Part shown: piece after piece, positions 16,384 to 26,948 of the stretch
Layout: every line of letters begins with the position of its first letter
Position numbering within the stretch: the stretch's first letter is position 1
Origin: a virus
Reading direction: 5' to 3' (one strand)
Virus record (IMG/VR): IMGVR_UViG_3300009149_003930
Coordinates: 1-36,061 of that record
DNA length: 36,061 nucleotides
The notes under the pieces: generated by a model
Told to the model about the DNA's origin: nothing
Databases searched by the model: none
Seen by the model: only the letters and a program-made list of their open reading frames with translations
Program-made: the position numbers and the translations under genes

Positions 16384-17372
16384 GTGGTGTGAGCTCCTCC
16401 AAAGCCTCTATTTGTCCAACCCATCTTGTTCTTGTAGGCCACAACCATGTTCATCCTCCGGACATTTGCAGGATAAGCTGGATTTAGATCCAAATCCACT
16501 TTGGCCTTCTGGAGAAGACGTTTCAGATATGCCTCACTCTTGCCCTTAATATCCAGATCAAAGGCCACTTCCTCAGAACCTCTGATACGCTTGGGATTCT
16601 TACGGCGTTTGTTTGTTGCAATACGTTTGTCTATGTCTGGTGAGGGCATTTTCATGTCAATCTCTCCAGGAAAGGCTGAAGAAATCTTCATCTCTCCCTC
16701 TTCTCTATCTAGCCAAATAGCACAACGTCCCTCTTGTTCTAGCATATCTGCGATGGGTTGAGATGCCCTATCAACCAGTTCTACAATCTCATCCCCATAA
16801 ACGTCAGAGGATTTCTCTTTGGCAGACTCTTGTGGAAGCTTCTCTAACTCCACCTCAGTCTTTTCAGTCTCCTTTTCAGGCTTCAACTTTTTTGGAGTTT
16901 TTACCTTCTTAGCAGCCTGAGCTCTCCTCTTAGTCTCTTCAGAGCAGAGAACTCGCTGAGAGCATTGTGTACACTCTGCAGCCTTTGAAGAGTAGAACCC
17001 AAAGCACTCTTCTTCCACTACATCTTTTTCATCTACATCATGGACATCTCCTTCAATTTCCTGCTCTTCTTCAACCTCTTCATCTTCATCTTCAGAAACC
17101 TCTTCTACAGACTCATCTTGATCCACATCAGACTCGTCTTGATCTTCATCATCAGAAACCTCTTCAGGTCTCAAGCCATACTTGTCTAAAGACTTGAGTG
17201 CTGATTGACTCAGACCACTTGCAGCATCCGGCTCCTCTGCCAGATAATCTTGCACACACTCCCCAATGTCTTCTGAAGACATCCCTTTGCTCACATCTAT
17301 ACCTAATTCCTTGGCAATCAGGGCAAGCTCAACACGCTTTGGGGACATCTTATTTGTTGTCTTTTTCGCCAT
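16380..17372 (-). CDS. Acidic protein with C-F-G zinc-finger-like module (330 aa)
   Basis: I do not recognise the whole protein. The N-terminal 60 residues resemble a small helical domain. Residues 70-115 are almost entirely Asp, Glu, Ser and Gln. Then comes ECFGFYSSKAAECTQCSQRV ending in LC, a C-F-G-x8-C-x2-C-x5-C pattern that also occurs in the proteins at 17531-17902 and 25081-25656. A Lys/Glu-rich linker follows. The C-terminal 130 residues look globular (GRCAIWLDREEGEMKIS, then AYPANVRRMNMVVAYKNKMG). GGAGGA precedes the ATG. Its stop overlaps the start of the thymidylate-synthase-family gene. Confidence 0.78.
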   Translation of the reverse strand: MAKKTTNKMSPKRVELALIAKELGIDVSKGMSSEDIGECVQDYLAEEPDAASGLSQSALKSLDKYGLRPEEVSDDEDQDESDVDQDESVEEVSEDEDEEVEEEQEIEGDVHDVDEKDVVEEECFGFYSSKAAECTQCSQRVLCSEETKRRAQAAKKVKTPKKLKPEKETEKTEVELEKLPQESAKEKSSDVYGDEIVELVDRASQPIADMLEQEGRCAIWLDREEGEMKISSAFPGEIDMKMPSPDIDKRIATNKRRKNPKRIRGSEEVAFDLDIKGKSEAYLKRLLQKAKVDLDLNPAYPANVRRMNMVVAYKNKMGWTNRGFGGAHTT

Positions 17373-17508
17373 CTGTCTCCTCCTGCAATTCTTTTGCAGC
17401 CTTTAGATGTTTCATAGCACCGGCAATGCAGAACATAATCTTGTCTAGCTGCGAGTGTGCCTGCGCATCAATGAGGTATCCTATCGCAATGTCTATCTCA
17501 GTTGCCAT
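17350..17508 (-). CDS. Small helical protein (52 aa)
   Basis: A 52-residue frame, MATEIDIAIGYLIDAQAHSQ to the end, with a strong AGGAGGA seven bases before its ATG. It is amphipathic and helical with no Cys motif. It overlaps the 330-residue gene by 23 bases. The longer open frame upstream of 17508 runs over the tail of the interrupted gene at 17531-17902 and is not used. Function unknown. Confidence 0.65.
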   Translation of the reverse strand: MATEIDIAIGYLIDAQAHSQLDKIMFCIAGAMKHLKAAKELQEETDGEKDNK

Positions 17509-17530
17509 TTGTCTCCTCCTGTTCTTGTTG

Positions 17531-17902
17531 TTATTCATAAGCTCCACAATCTTCAAACTTACCCCATTGGTCAAATTCAAATGATATGTAGAATCCACCA
17601 TATCCTCTTTCAACTCTGACAAAACCAGAGGCAATCTCTAATTCATCTTCATCTAAGCCAAATTAGGTAAGTAGATCAATCAGTTTCTCTTTGTCTGTCT
17701 TCTTGCCTGCCTTCTTGTCCTCCTCTGCTTCTTTAGTCCTCTGTGCTAACCTGTTCGCCTTGGTCTTCTCTTCTTCTTGAATTCGTCTCACTCTTTCCTC
17801 AGAGCACTGAATCTGTTGAGAGCACTGAGAACAATCCCCTTCACTTGGGGGATCCAGACCAAAACACACATATCTTTCTTCTTTGACACCATTGTTTGCC
17901 AT
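17531..17902 (-). pseudogene. C-F-G zinc-finger protein interrupted by an in-frame TAA
   Basis: From the ATG at 17902 (GGAGG just upstream) the frame gives 79 residues: YVCFGLDPPSEGDCSQC then SQQIQC (C-F-G-x8-C-x2-C-x5-C), a charged helix, and KLIDLLT. A TAA follows at 17663-17665. The same frame then stays open for 43 more protein-like residues (FGLDEDELEIASGFVRVERG ... FEFDQWGKFEDCGAYE) before a second TAA at 17531. That second part has no start codon or ribosome site of its own and fills the gap before the next gene exactly. A CAA (Gln) to TAA change would explain it: LLTQFGLDEDEL reads naturally. It may be a real nonsense mutation, a sequence error or readthrough. If the first stop is used, the product is the 79-residue zinc-finger protein. 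Confidence 0.7.
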
Positions 17903-17959
17903 TTGTCCTCCGTTCTCCATTTATTTCTCGTCTAACTAAAATAGCTAACGTTTTTGATC

Positions 17960-18850
17960 TTAAAATTCGGCGGAAGAATCTTCTTTTTCTTTTTGAAGAA
18001 TGCTCTTGATTCTCTTAACATGCTCTCGATATTGGCGATCTGACAAGGGTTTACGTCTAAAGATTTGACGGCCTAGGAGTCCTATGATTGTTAATCTCAC
18101 TGAATCATTAGGAGCCTTCAAATACAAGGTAACTACAGCATTGTTGTTGTCAAAGGTTTCTTCTGGACTAGTGTTGTATGCATCCATCAATCTATCCACA
18201 ATGGACTCTTCTGTTCCAGAGCAAGGGTATTCAAAGGTATGACCACTGCGGATAAGATACCTAAGCGATGGAGGCACAAAAAAACATGAAAAGGTTGAAC
18301 GATCGTCTGATGAACAAGGATTGTGCTTTTTGTTTCTGTCCACCTTTCTTACTACATCTAAACAAACGTTCTTGAAGCATGTCCGAATAAACTTGACTCG
18401 TTCTGCTGATGGAATTGCTTGTATACGTTCCCACTTGCTAATAATCATTTCACATCCTTGTTGAACAAGATCATCTGAATCTATACTAATGTCATGCAGA
18501 GAAAACTTCTTTGAGTCCTGTTGAAGAAAAGGCAAAACTGTTGTAATTGTCTCTTTGAGTTCATCTCTTTGGGAATTTGTCTTGCTTGTGCATCGCAGCA
18601 AAAATTTCCTATCACAAGGTTCCTTCAACTGGGGGTCATGTATTGTCTCTTTGAAATTTTCTTTTTTGAAATTTTCCTCGCGGGCGCCCGTTATTGGCGT
18701 AGCCAATTCCTTCCTTACGGAAGGAGTAACTATATTCTTATTAGTATTAATATAACCATGATTAATAAGATCTAGAATATCTAGAGGGGGTGTGAGGGGG
18801 GGTTTTTTTGTATGGGACTTAGGAGAATTTACAAGAGTATGGGATTTCAT
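17960..18850 (-). CDS. Possible sigma-like transcription factor (296 aa)
   Basis: A 296-residue protein with a Pro/Lys/Thr-rich N-terminus (about 1-80) that looks disordered. The middle, DSDDLVQQGCEMIISKWERI then KFIRTCFKNVCLDVVRKVDR, resembles sigma-70 region 2 (DLIQEG...KFxTYxxxxIRxxxxDxxRK). The C-terminal part, LSDRQYREHVKRIKSILQKE, could be a DNA-binding helix pair but is not a clear region 4. This is an inference from pattern; a replication accessory factor is the alternative, since it lies directly after the primase gene. GGAG lies about ten bases before the ATG. If it is a sigma factor, the repeated GAGTAGGTTTAT elements would be candidate promoters. Confidence 0.42.
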   Translation of the reverse strand: MKSHTLVNSPKSHTKKPPLTPPLDILDLINHGYINTNKNIVTPSVRKELATPITGAREENFKKENFKETIHDPQLKEPCDRKFLLRCTSKTNSQRDELKETITTVLPFLQQDSKKFSLHDISIDSDDLVQQGCEMIISKWERIQAIPSAERVKFIRTCFKNVCLDVVRKVDRNKKHNPCSSDDRSTFSCFFVPPSLRYLIRSGHTFEYPCSGTEESIVDRLMDAYNTSPEETFDNNNAVVTLYLKAPNDSVRLTIIGLLGRQIFRRKPLSDRQYREHVKRIKSILQKEKEDSSAEF

Positions 18851-18853
18851 TTT

Positions 18854-19780
18854 TTATGTACTCCAGATGTCTGTAGGGTGGTATAGGGTTGCAGCATGTA
18901 TTGCTCTGTAAATCTCTGTGGATGAACTACTGTCTGGATCTTTGTCTTTTAGCCTGGCAATTTTTACTGTAATTATGTCTGACAATTGCTCAGCTATTTT
19001 ACAGGCGGATCGTATGGCATCTTTGTCTAAAAGAACTATGGCATTTTGTATGTCTGAAGACATAAGCATTTGGATCTGTGTTTGTGTCAAAGTTTTACCT
19101 AATAGAGCTATGGCATGAGGTCCCACAGATAGACCATCAAATATGCCCTCAACCAAGACTACATACTCATATGTCTTTGCTTTGTCAAGATTCCATAAGA
19201 CTCCTCCTCTAGGAATTGGGGGATTCAGATATTTGGGAAAGTGTCTACTTGAGTGTCTAATACTTCTGGCCTGAAAGTGCACTATTTCTCCACAGTCTAT
19301 TACAGGCAAGATTACCCTGTCTTTATAATGCCCTTGATTACAATAGGTGATCCCATAGTTTAGAGATGTACTATAATCTATGCCTCTTGACACCAGGTAA
19401 TCAAGACCAGGTTTTGCTCCCTCAGAATCCAGGGTTAGACTAGGAGGTAGAATACCATTTTCTCCTGTAATCTTATGAGTAGATTTTGCTCCGGGGTAGG
19501 GGGGATGGTTAGTTCCCCTTAGACTATTGGGGATTGGTCCCTCGTTGATCCTCCACGGAATTCGGAATTTCTTGAAAAGGGATTGAACTGGTCCGGCACA
19601 ATTACATCGGAAGCAATGGTATACACCTTTCTCTAGATTGATGCCCATCTTGAAATGGGTATCTGGAGTGCGATGGGTTGATCGTCTGGGACAGTAAGGA
19701 CAGCATACAGATAGTTCTATCCCATCTTGTGTCCGGACTTCCCCAAAGACTCGTTCTATGTCTGCTACTATTGAGTTCAT
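18854..19780 (-). CDS. DnaG-like DNA primase (zinc finger and Toprim)
   Basis: A 308-residue primase. The N-terminal zinc finger has Cys27, Cys30, Cys56 and Cys59 (CCPYCPRRSTH, YHCFRCNCAG). The Toprim domain carries VVLVEGIFDGLSVG with the catalytic Glu and IVLLDKDA with the Asp. It lays RNA primers for lagging-strand synthesis. It is shorter than bacterial DnaG and lacks an obvious C-terminal helicase-binding domain, as in T4 gp61. It lies 31 bases after the helicase gene. The spacer holds two copies of the GTAGGTTT element and no classical Shine-Dalgarno, so the element lies in the ribosome-binding position. Confidence 0.9.
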   Translation of the reverse strand: MNSIVADIERVFGEVRTQDGIELSVCCPYCPRRSTHRTPDTHFKMGINLEKGVYHCFRCNCAGPVQSLFKKFRIPWRINEGPIPNSLRGTNHPPYPGAKSTHKITGENGILPPSLTLDSEGAKPGLDYLVSRGIDYSTSLNYGITYCNQGHYKDRVILPVIDCGEIVHFQARSIRHSSRHFPKYLNPPIPRGGVLWNLDKAKTYEYVVLVEGIFDGLSVGPHAIALLGKTLTQTQIQMLMSSDIQNAIVLLDKDAIRSACKIAEQLSDIITVKIARLKDKDPDSSSSTEIYRAIHAATLYHPTDIWST

Positions 19781-19786
19781 CTCTAC

Positions 19787-19808
19787 AAACCTACAGTATA
19801 AACCTACT
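19787..19808 (-). promoter_or_regulatory. Two GTAGGTTT elements before the primase gene
   Basis: Copies at 19787-19795 (TGTAGGTTT) and 19800-19808 (AGTAGGTTT) fill the 31-base gap between helicase and primase. No other Shine-Dalgarno sequence is present. Confidence 0.6.
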
Positions 19809-19811
19809 CAC

Positions 19812-21137
19812 TTATTGTGATCCTTTGTGTATGAAATTGGTTAGTATTCTCATCCTGGCAAAGTCTGCTGTGGCATCTATAACTTGCCCACACTCATCAT
19901 CTCTGTCTTTGGCCATGTAGAATCGGCATGATGTATCTCCTGATTGTATCTCTTTCCGAGTTCTGTGTAAAGTTATGAATACATCTGCTGCTGCATACAC
20001 TCGCCAAGACTCTGATACCTCTTCTTCATACAAGACAGGAGATTCTTCAATAGGCTTATTGCCTGCTGATCTGTAATTCTTACGTTCTGGCCTTTTGGCT
20101 TGGATAGCTGTCCAGACTGGGATGTGGAATGATTGTCCCATTCCACACAGTTGTTCATATATCTCTCCAATTCCTTCATAAGTATCTGTATGGTGGGAGG
20201 GATTCAGAAGTTGTCCATAGTCAACGATCACAAAATCTATTGGCATCTGGTCCATAAGAATAGTCAGGTGGCCTTTGATTGTAGACACCCCAATTGATCT
20301 CATGGGAAAGTGCTTGATTAAAAGCTTGCCTCGTTGGAGTTGTTGCTTCTTGTGGTCAAGAGCCTTTTCAAAGGCTACCGGGTCTTTCCGAAGGTCTTTG
20401 CGAGTCAACCCTGCGTAATAGTAGGCTAATCGGGTGGCAATGCGTTCCTCAGACATTTCCATAGTATAATAGACTCCAGATTTACCCACGTCCGTTCTAA
20501 TAGCTCCAGCTGCTATGTTGACTAGGAAGGCACTCTTGCCTCTATTGGGGAGAGTCATAATGACTCCCAATTCTCCTGGTCCTAAGCCTCCACCGATCAG
20601 CATGTCTATGTGTTTGAGAGTTGTAGGGACTCTATTTGGATTATACTCACTCTCAATAGACAGATAATCATTGTTTTTCTCCCAGGAGAGTCCCAGATTT
20701 TGTCGGTCTTCTCCTACCCGGATAGCCTCTTCAAATAGTTGGACAATGCCCTTGTAGTCTTGCCTGTCTAAAAGTTCTCTGGACTGAAGAACGGCCTTCT
20801 TGACTTCTCGTTCTCTGGCAAATTGTATTACGATGTCTTGGAGGAATACCACGTCGGAGGTTTGAGGCTTGACTGCCCAGATTCGGCCTATTAGTTGCTT
20901 GACTCCTACAATACCCTTGCCCTCTAAGAAGGCTAGGAAGGTTTCTCTAGCAGGAGGAGATTTGAATTGGTTCAGAAATTCAATTCCAGCAGCTGCTATG
21001 GCTTGTGACGTGGTGCCTTGGAACCTTTGGGGAATCAGAAGGTCTTTGAAGATACTACTTAGGCGTTTAGACCTAAGTAGTAGAGCAAGCATCTTGGTTT
21101 GGAGAGGATAGTGAGTCCTCTTGGTAAAATCTACCAC
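19812..21137 (-). CDS. DnaB-like replicative DNA helicase
   Basis: A 441-residue RecA-fold helicase (DnaB/gp41 type). The N-terminal 150 residues are helical. The ATPase core has Walker A LPNRGKSAFL, the following MEMSEERIATR typical of DnaB, Walker B FVIVDYGQLL, and a late KDRDDECGQ segment. Walker A reads NRGKS, a minor variant of GxxxxGKS. It unwinds the fork ahead of the polymerase and works with the primase encoded directly downstream. The start is a GTG that overlaps the TAG of the upstream gene. Confidence 0.9.
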   Translation of the reverse strand: MVDFTKRTHYPLQTKMLALLLRSKRLSSIFKDLLIPQRFQGTTSQAIAAAGIEFLNQFKSPPARETFLAFLEGKGIVGVKQLIGRIWAVKPQTSDVVFLQDIVIQFAREREVKKAVLQSRELLDRQDYKGIVQLFEEAIRVGEDRQNLGLSWEKNNDYLSIESEYNPNRVPTTLKHIDMLIGGGLGPGELGVIMTLPNRGKSAFLVNIAAGAIRTDVGKSGVYYTMEMSEERIATRLAYYYAGLTRKDLRKDPVAFEKALDHKKQQLQRGKLLIKHFPMRSIGVSTIKGHLTILMDQMPIDFVIVDYGQLLNPSHHTDTYEGIGEIYEQLCGMGQSFHIPVWTAIQAKRPERKNYRSAGNKPIEESPVLYEEEVSESWRVYAAADVFITLHRTRKEIQSGDTSCRFYMAKDRDDECGQVIDATADFARMRILTNFIHKGSQ

Positions 21138-21751
21138 AGTCGTCCCAATTCTCTAGCTCTGTCTCCAATAGACATCTCTTGGAATGGTACAGTATTCTTA
21201 GAAGCTTCTTTGGCAGTTTCTTGGGCTTGTTTGTATATGCTTAGTAGTCTTTTTCGTCCAAATTCTTTGAGGGCTTCTTTGGCTGCTATGGAACCAGCTT
21301 TGGAACTGTAACCTTTCAACCATGCCCAGAGAGGATGGCTACCATAGAGTCGTTCAGGAAATCTGTTTAGAGAAACCTCTTCTTCAACTGCTGTGAGATA
21401 TGCCAGAAGTTTGAGAGCTTTGGCTTGAGAAGTATTGCTACTCATCCTCTCTGATGGGAGAAAACTTTGCCATCGTTCTTTTGCCTTGTCTCCACACAAG
21501 ATGGAAAGGTAATGGACTTTGCAGACTCTGAACTGTAATTGGACATACTCTTCCATCTGATTACTTTGTGTAATGCCAAGTTCTCGAAGAGTCTGGACAG
21601 CTAGAGCTGCCCACCTGATGATTTTAGGATTCTGCAAAGCATACCGGAGGTCAAAATGATCTCCTCGATATTTGTAGAATACTTGGATAACATCCTTTGG
21701 AGTATAGGATGCTGTTTTAGGCCATGGCTTCGATCGGCGAATAATAGACAT
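21131..21751 (-). CDS. Hypothetical replication-cluster protein (206 aa)
   Basis: A basic, helical 206-residue protein between the UvsW-like and DnaB-like helicase genes. It overlaps the first by 35 bases and the second by a few. Position beside the helicase suggests a helicase loader or accessory factor comparable to gp59, but I see no diagnostic motif. AAGGGA precedes the ATG. It contains a hydrophobic stretch, LYGSHPLWAWLKGY, but no membrane segment. Confidence 0.68.
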   Translation of the reverse strand: MSIIRRSKPWPKTASYTPKDVIQVFYKYRGDHFDLRYALQNPKIIRWAALAVQTLRELGITQSNQMEEYVQLQFRVCKVHYLSILCGDKAKERWQSFLPSERMSSNTSQAKALKLLAYLTAVEEEVSLNRFPERLYGSHPLWAWLKGYSSKAGSIAAKEALKEFGRKRLLSIYKQAQETAKEASKNTVPFQEMSIGDRARELGRLW

Positions 21752-23102
21752 CGAATTGTTCCCTTCTGTAAATTGCCTCTCGTTCTATACTGTGTTTGAG
21801 TAGGTATTTTTTGTCATGTAAATCTATGAAGTCAATGATATTTACAGAATCTTTTTGGGAGGTCTTGCGCAGTCCCCTACCAACTCGTTGTATTGTCCCA
21901 ATAGGAGCTTTACCTCCACAAGCTATGATTAAAGTATCTAGACTCGGTATGTCTTGTCCTTCCTCAAAGATGTTGGTGGCTATGATTATTAAGGGATAAT
22001 CAGATTCAAGGATCCTGACAGCTTTGAGCCTGTCTCTGGCAGGATCCTTGCCACTGAGGAATATGGATCTTCTTCCCAACATTTTATTCAGTAGAAGGCC
22101 ATGCTTGATTCTGTGTACTAGGATCATGATCCTTTGGCCCTTGTCTCTATGCTCTTCTGCCTCTTGGATTATCCGGTCATTTCTCCATTCATTAAGGACT
22201 ATTCCATCAACATATTGTTTGGGATAAACTTGCCTAGGAAGTGGGGGAGCTTGTGACTCAATCATTTGTATGTGTGGAACAGATAGGTATCCTTCGTCTA
22301 TAAGACTCTTAGAGGTCTTTTCATAGACATCCATACCAGTCATACCCATCAGTCGAAGATTAGCCTCATCGTCTTTTTCAATGGGTGTCCCAGAGAATCC
22401 TATGCGAATGCTGGCTAGGTATTTTCCAGCAATTGACTCCCATGTAAATGCCGAGGAATGATGACATTCGTCTAACATAAGAGTATTTATTTCACTCAAG
22501 AACTTGGCTGATTCATCAGTCCTAGACCAAAGAGTCTGAACTAAGGCCACTGTGATTCTTTGGCTTGTGTCCCATTGACCCTCGCCAATCTTTCCGACAG
22601 TCTCTCCTGTTCTCATAGAGACTCTGTCAGCAGTTTGTAGTAATAGGTTCTTTCTATGGACAAGGATAAGGCATTTAGCTTGAGGCCACAGAAGGGTTAC
22701 AGCTGCAATAATCTCTGTTTTGCCTCCTCCTGTTCCTACCTTAATAATGCAGCGACGCTTTTTGGCTATGAATCTAATTGCGTCTTGTTGATAGTCTCGG
22801 AGATTGACTTCATTTAGGACTATTGTGTTTGGGTCAACAGAATCGCCGAGAACTTGATAATTGATCTTCCATTTGATCACAAATCCATGTTCTTTGCAAA
22901 GATCTCTGACCCATTTCCAAAGACCTGTAGGAAAGATTTTACGTTGGATGAAGTGAACTTTTCCATCCCATTGTCCCTTCTGGAAAGATGTAAAGAATTG
23001 GTAGTTTTTGCGGTAGGTGGACATCTCTGCTCGGAGAGTTCTGTAGAGTTCCCTCGGACAATCTTCAATCTGAGAGAATGTTGGCGAGATAACAATACGC
23101 AC
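21717..23102 (-). CDS. UvsW-like superfamily 2 DNA helicase
   Basis: A 461-residue SF2 helicase. Residues 1-90 resemble the small N-terminal domain of UvsW (FFTSFQKGQWDGKVHF). LRDYQQDAIRF is the Q-motif-like entry, KVGTGGGKTE (121-130) is motif I, MLDECHHSSA is motif II, GFSGTPIE is motif III, and IATNIFEEGQD and QRVGRGLRK are motifs V and VI. UvsW-type enzymes rewind and branch-migrate recombination intermediates and unwind R-loops. The start is a GTG at 23102 with AGGAGG eight bases upstream. The last 35 bases overlap the next gene. Confidence 0.92.
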   Translation of the reverse strand: MRIVISPTFSQIEDCPRELYRTLRAEMSTYRKNYQFFTSFQKGQWDGKVHFIQRKIFPTGLWKWVRDLCKEHGFVIKWKINYQVLGDSVDPNTIVLNEVNLRDYQQDAIRFIAKKRRCIIKVGTGGGKTEIIAAVTLLWPQAKCLILVHRKNLLLQTADRVSMRTGETVGKIGEGQWDTSQRITVALVQTLWSRTDESAKFLSEINTLMLDECHHSSAFTWESIAGKYLASIRIGFSGTPIEKDDEANLRLMGMTGMDVYEKTSKSLIDEGYLSVPHIQMIESQAPPLPRQVYPKQYVDGIVLNEWRNDRIIQEAEEHRDKGQRIMILVHRIKHGLLLNKMLGRRSIFLSGKDPARDRLKAVRILESDYPLIIIATNIFEEGQDIPSLDTLIIACGGKAPIGTIQRVGRGLRKTSQKDSVNIIDFIDLHDKKYLLKHSIEREAIYRREQFDVYYSPIEAMA

Positions 23103-23257
23103 AAGTTTGTCCTCCTATACCTGGGGGAGGAGGAGAGCACCTACTGGAGGACGCCTAGATAGGCACTGCTCCTCGACTCCCGACAGATTGCAACTGCTAC
23201 CTAATAGATACTAACGTCCTCGGCTAAGAGATTCGGCGGTTGCTATTCTCAACATAC
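23103..23257 (-). other. Structured leader upstream of the uvsW-like gene
   Basis: This 155-base gap has no good gene. It holds the ribosome site of the helicase, a short GCCTA/TAGGC dyad and a purine-rich GGGGGAGGAGGAGAG tract (plus-strand reading) that can partly pair with a CTCC-rich segment downstream. A 16-codon frame occurs but lacks a ribosome site. I tested for a tRNA and found no T-arm or acceptor stem. It may be an untranslated leader. Confidence 0.35.
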
Positions 23258-23452
23258 TCATTGCAGTCGAGATATTGTGTTGGCTGCAAGATTTGCTACT
23301 AGGTAAGCTATTCGACCTACAGTGGCTGGATAGCCCTCTGGTTCAGTAATGAAACCATCCATCTCGCGGACCACATCTTCTACCCACATGGTTAGAACCT
23401 TTTTGGCATTCTTGACCCTTTCAACTTCACCCTTCGTCGATGTGTGTATCAT
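23258..23452 (-). CDS. Small helical protein (64 aa)
   Basis: A 64-residue frame with AGGAGGACAG before its ATG, the leader shared by many genes here. The sequence is helical (VERVKNAKKVLTMWVEDVV) with a nonpolar C-terminus (RIAYLVANLAANTI). It lies between ligase (downstream) and the UvsW-like gene region. Not recognised. Confidence 0.65.
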   Translation of the reverse strand: MIHTSTKGEVERVKNAKKVLTMWVEDVVREMDGFITEPEGYPATVGRIAYLVANLAANTISRLQ

Positions 23453-23476
23453 CTACCTGTCCTCCTATTTCCTTTG

Positions 23477-25656
<2,180 letters not shown>

Positions 25657-25685
25657 CTGTCTGTCTTCAATACTTGTGGGGTTGA

Positions 25686-25925
25686 TCAGTGTATTTGGGT
25701 CTTGATTTCACACAAAGTGTCTCTCATAGTCTGAGCACTGACAGTACTATCACCTACTGCATTATGGATACTAGACAACCAGTGCAACTCGGCACGAACT
25801 CCCTCTATTTCATTGATCAAACCCTTCGCAATTGCACGATCCAAGATGGCCTTGGCCTCTTCAACTGCTTTTTCAATTATTTCCATTTGCACTTGGAACT
25901 CTGCTGCTACACTTGTCTGTGTCAT
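25686..25925 (-). CDS. Small helical protein (79 aa)
   Basis: A 79-residue protein beginning MTQTSVAAEFQVQMEIIEKA, predicted to be mostly coiled coil (EIIEKAVEEAKAILDRAI). AGGAGG lies eight bases before the ATG at 25925; the open frame extends ten codons further without a ribosome site. It lies just upstream of the ligase frame. Not recognised. Confidence 0.7.
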   Translation of the reverse strand: MTQTSVAAEFQVQMEIIEKAVEEAKAILDRAIAKGLINEIEGVRAELHWLSSIHNAVGDSTVSAQTMRDTLCEIKTQIH

Positions 25926-25939
25926 CTCTGTGTCCTCCT

Positions 25940-26404
25940 TTACAAATTGAACCACTGAACTCTGTTACCTACTCTGGAGAGTGCCAACCTACCTCCATAA
26001 CTGATACTCTTGGAAATGAGCCAACCCTTGACTGTGATATTTGAGTCCATGTGTCTCTGAAGTGCCTCTATCATCATAAGGATAACGCCTACATCCTTCT
26101 CCGTGACTGCTATATCGTCTGACAAGGTAGTATGGACTATAATCAAATCCGTCGTTCTGTCGTGCCATACAGATATAGCAGAGTTGATTTCACCCACTCC
26201 TGGCTCAGAAAAGTTCAACTCCTGGACTATCCAGGAACCTCCAAATTGAGCCTGAGCAATCTCTGATGCTCTGGGACTAATGCCTTTGACACTGTCTATA
26301 TTGGCTTGGGCCGCACCTTTGTTAACTATCTGTTGGGCTTCTTCGTTGGGTATGCCACAGTCTACTAAATCGTCTTTATCAACTATCCTGTTCATCTTAA
26401 TCAT
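25940..26404 (-). CDS. Hypothetical protein (154 aa)
   Basis: A soluble 154-residue protein. GGGAG six bases upstream favours the ATG at 26404 over the TTG that opens the frame. The sequence has a beta-rich middle (GGSWIVQELNFSEPGVGEIN, LIIVHTTLSD) and a C-terminal helical part (MMIEALQRHMDS). It follows an intergenic patch with GTAGGTTT elements, so it may be the first gene of a transcript. Not recognised. Confidence 0.68.
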   Translation of the reverse strand: MIKMNRIVDKDDLVDCGIPNEEAQQIVNKGAAQANIDSVKGISPRASEIAQAQFGGSWIVQELNFSEPGVGEINSAISVWHDRTTDLIIVHTTLSDDIAVTEKDVGVILMMIEALQRHMDSNITVKGWLISKSISYGGRLALSRVGNRVQWFNL

Positions 26405-26595
26405 CTTTTGATCTCCCAATTGTTCTTTCTAAACCTACTACTTAGCAAACCTACGAGAAGAGAAAAGGTTTCCATCTTTTTCTGTTCCAAGTTTCTGATC
26501 TCCCACATAAACCTACTATGTAAACCTACTCTTGCTGATACTATTGTTTCCCATATGTTTCCCACATGTCTCTCCTGATGAATCAAGTCTTGTGC
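26405..26595 (-). promoter_or_regulatory. Intergenic element patch: four GTAGGTTT copies plus one AAACC-N15-GGTTTCC block
   Basis: This gap of 191 bases holds element copies at about 26432-26440, 26448-26456, 26509-26517 and 26523-26531 (plus strand AAACCTACT or AAACCTACG). A bipartite AAACC-N15-GGTTTCC block lies at about 26448-26474. A near-identical block of about 45 bases recurs at 32256-32300. A 61-codon frame across it is composed mostly of the elements and is not credible as a gene. A role in transcription start or translation control is inference. Confidence 0.5.
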
Positions 26596-26829
26596 TCATG
26601 TCAATGCTTTTGCATCAGCGTTTAACACAGCCTCCATACCATCTGAGGTTAGTCGCACCATAGCAAAGGGGATTCCATAGTCCCCACGTCCTACATCAAC
26701 TGCTGTAAGAAGATCACGTCTGACAAGAGAACGAAATGTCCGTCTGTCAAACTTGCCTTCAAGTGTCCGTTCTCCTGGCATGTAGAATCGTAACAGCCGA
26801 ATCTGTCTTTCGTTTAACTGCTTTGCCAT
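26596..26829 (-). CDS. Possible winged-helix protein (77 aa)
   Basis: A 77-residue basic protein. LNERQIRLLRFYMPGERT, FDRRTFRSLVRRDLL and MVRLTSDGMEAVL follow the helix-helix-recognition helix-strand-wing order of winged-helix DNA-binding domains. If so it is a small transcription regulator. GGGAG precedes the ATG, which lies inside the end of the upstream 44-residue gene. The winged-helix call is by pattern only. Confidence 0.6.
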   Translation of the reverse strand: MAKQLNERQIRLLRFYMPGERTLEGKFDRRTFRSLVRRDLLTAVDVGRGDYGIPFAMVRLTSDGMEAVLNADAKALT

Positions 26830-26948
26830 TCTTCATCTCCCATAAACCTACTCCCTCCAAAATCTTCAGTTTGAATCAAAACTGTCTTACCATCAGAGTA
26901 TGTTAGCAAGTAACCACCATAATGATCCTCAACAAATACTGTTGTCAT
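26814..26948 (-). CDS. Small hypothetical protein (44 aa)
   Basis: A 44-residue frame, MTTVFVEDHYGGYLLTYSDG onward, with AGGAG five bases before the ATG and an ATGA overlap with the gene upstream. It looks like a small beta protein. Near its end a GAGTAGGTTTATG element is translated (GGSRFM), so here the element lies inside a coding region but still just before the next start codon. It overlaps that next gene by 16 bases. Confidence 0.6.
   Translation of the reverse strand: MTTVFVEDHYGGYLLTYSDGKTVLIQTEDFGGSRFMGDEEWQSS

Noticed and set aside
18780-18812. G-rich and T-rich run as a terminator
   Set aside because: It lies inside the coding sequence of the 296-residue gene (Pro/Lys-rich start) and has no stem.
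23103-23257. tRNA gene
   Set aside because: No T-arm consensus, no acceptor stem pairing and no CCA on either strand.
26401-26586. Minus-strand frame of 61 codons
   Set aside because: It is built mostly from GTAGGTTT elements and the bipartite block; no ribosome site.
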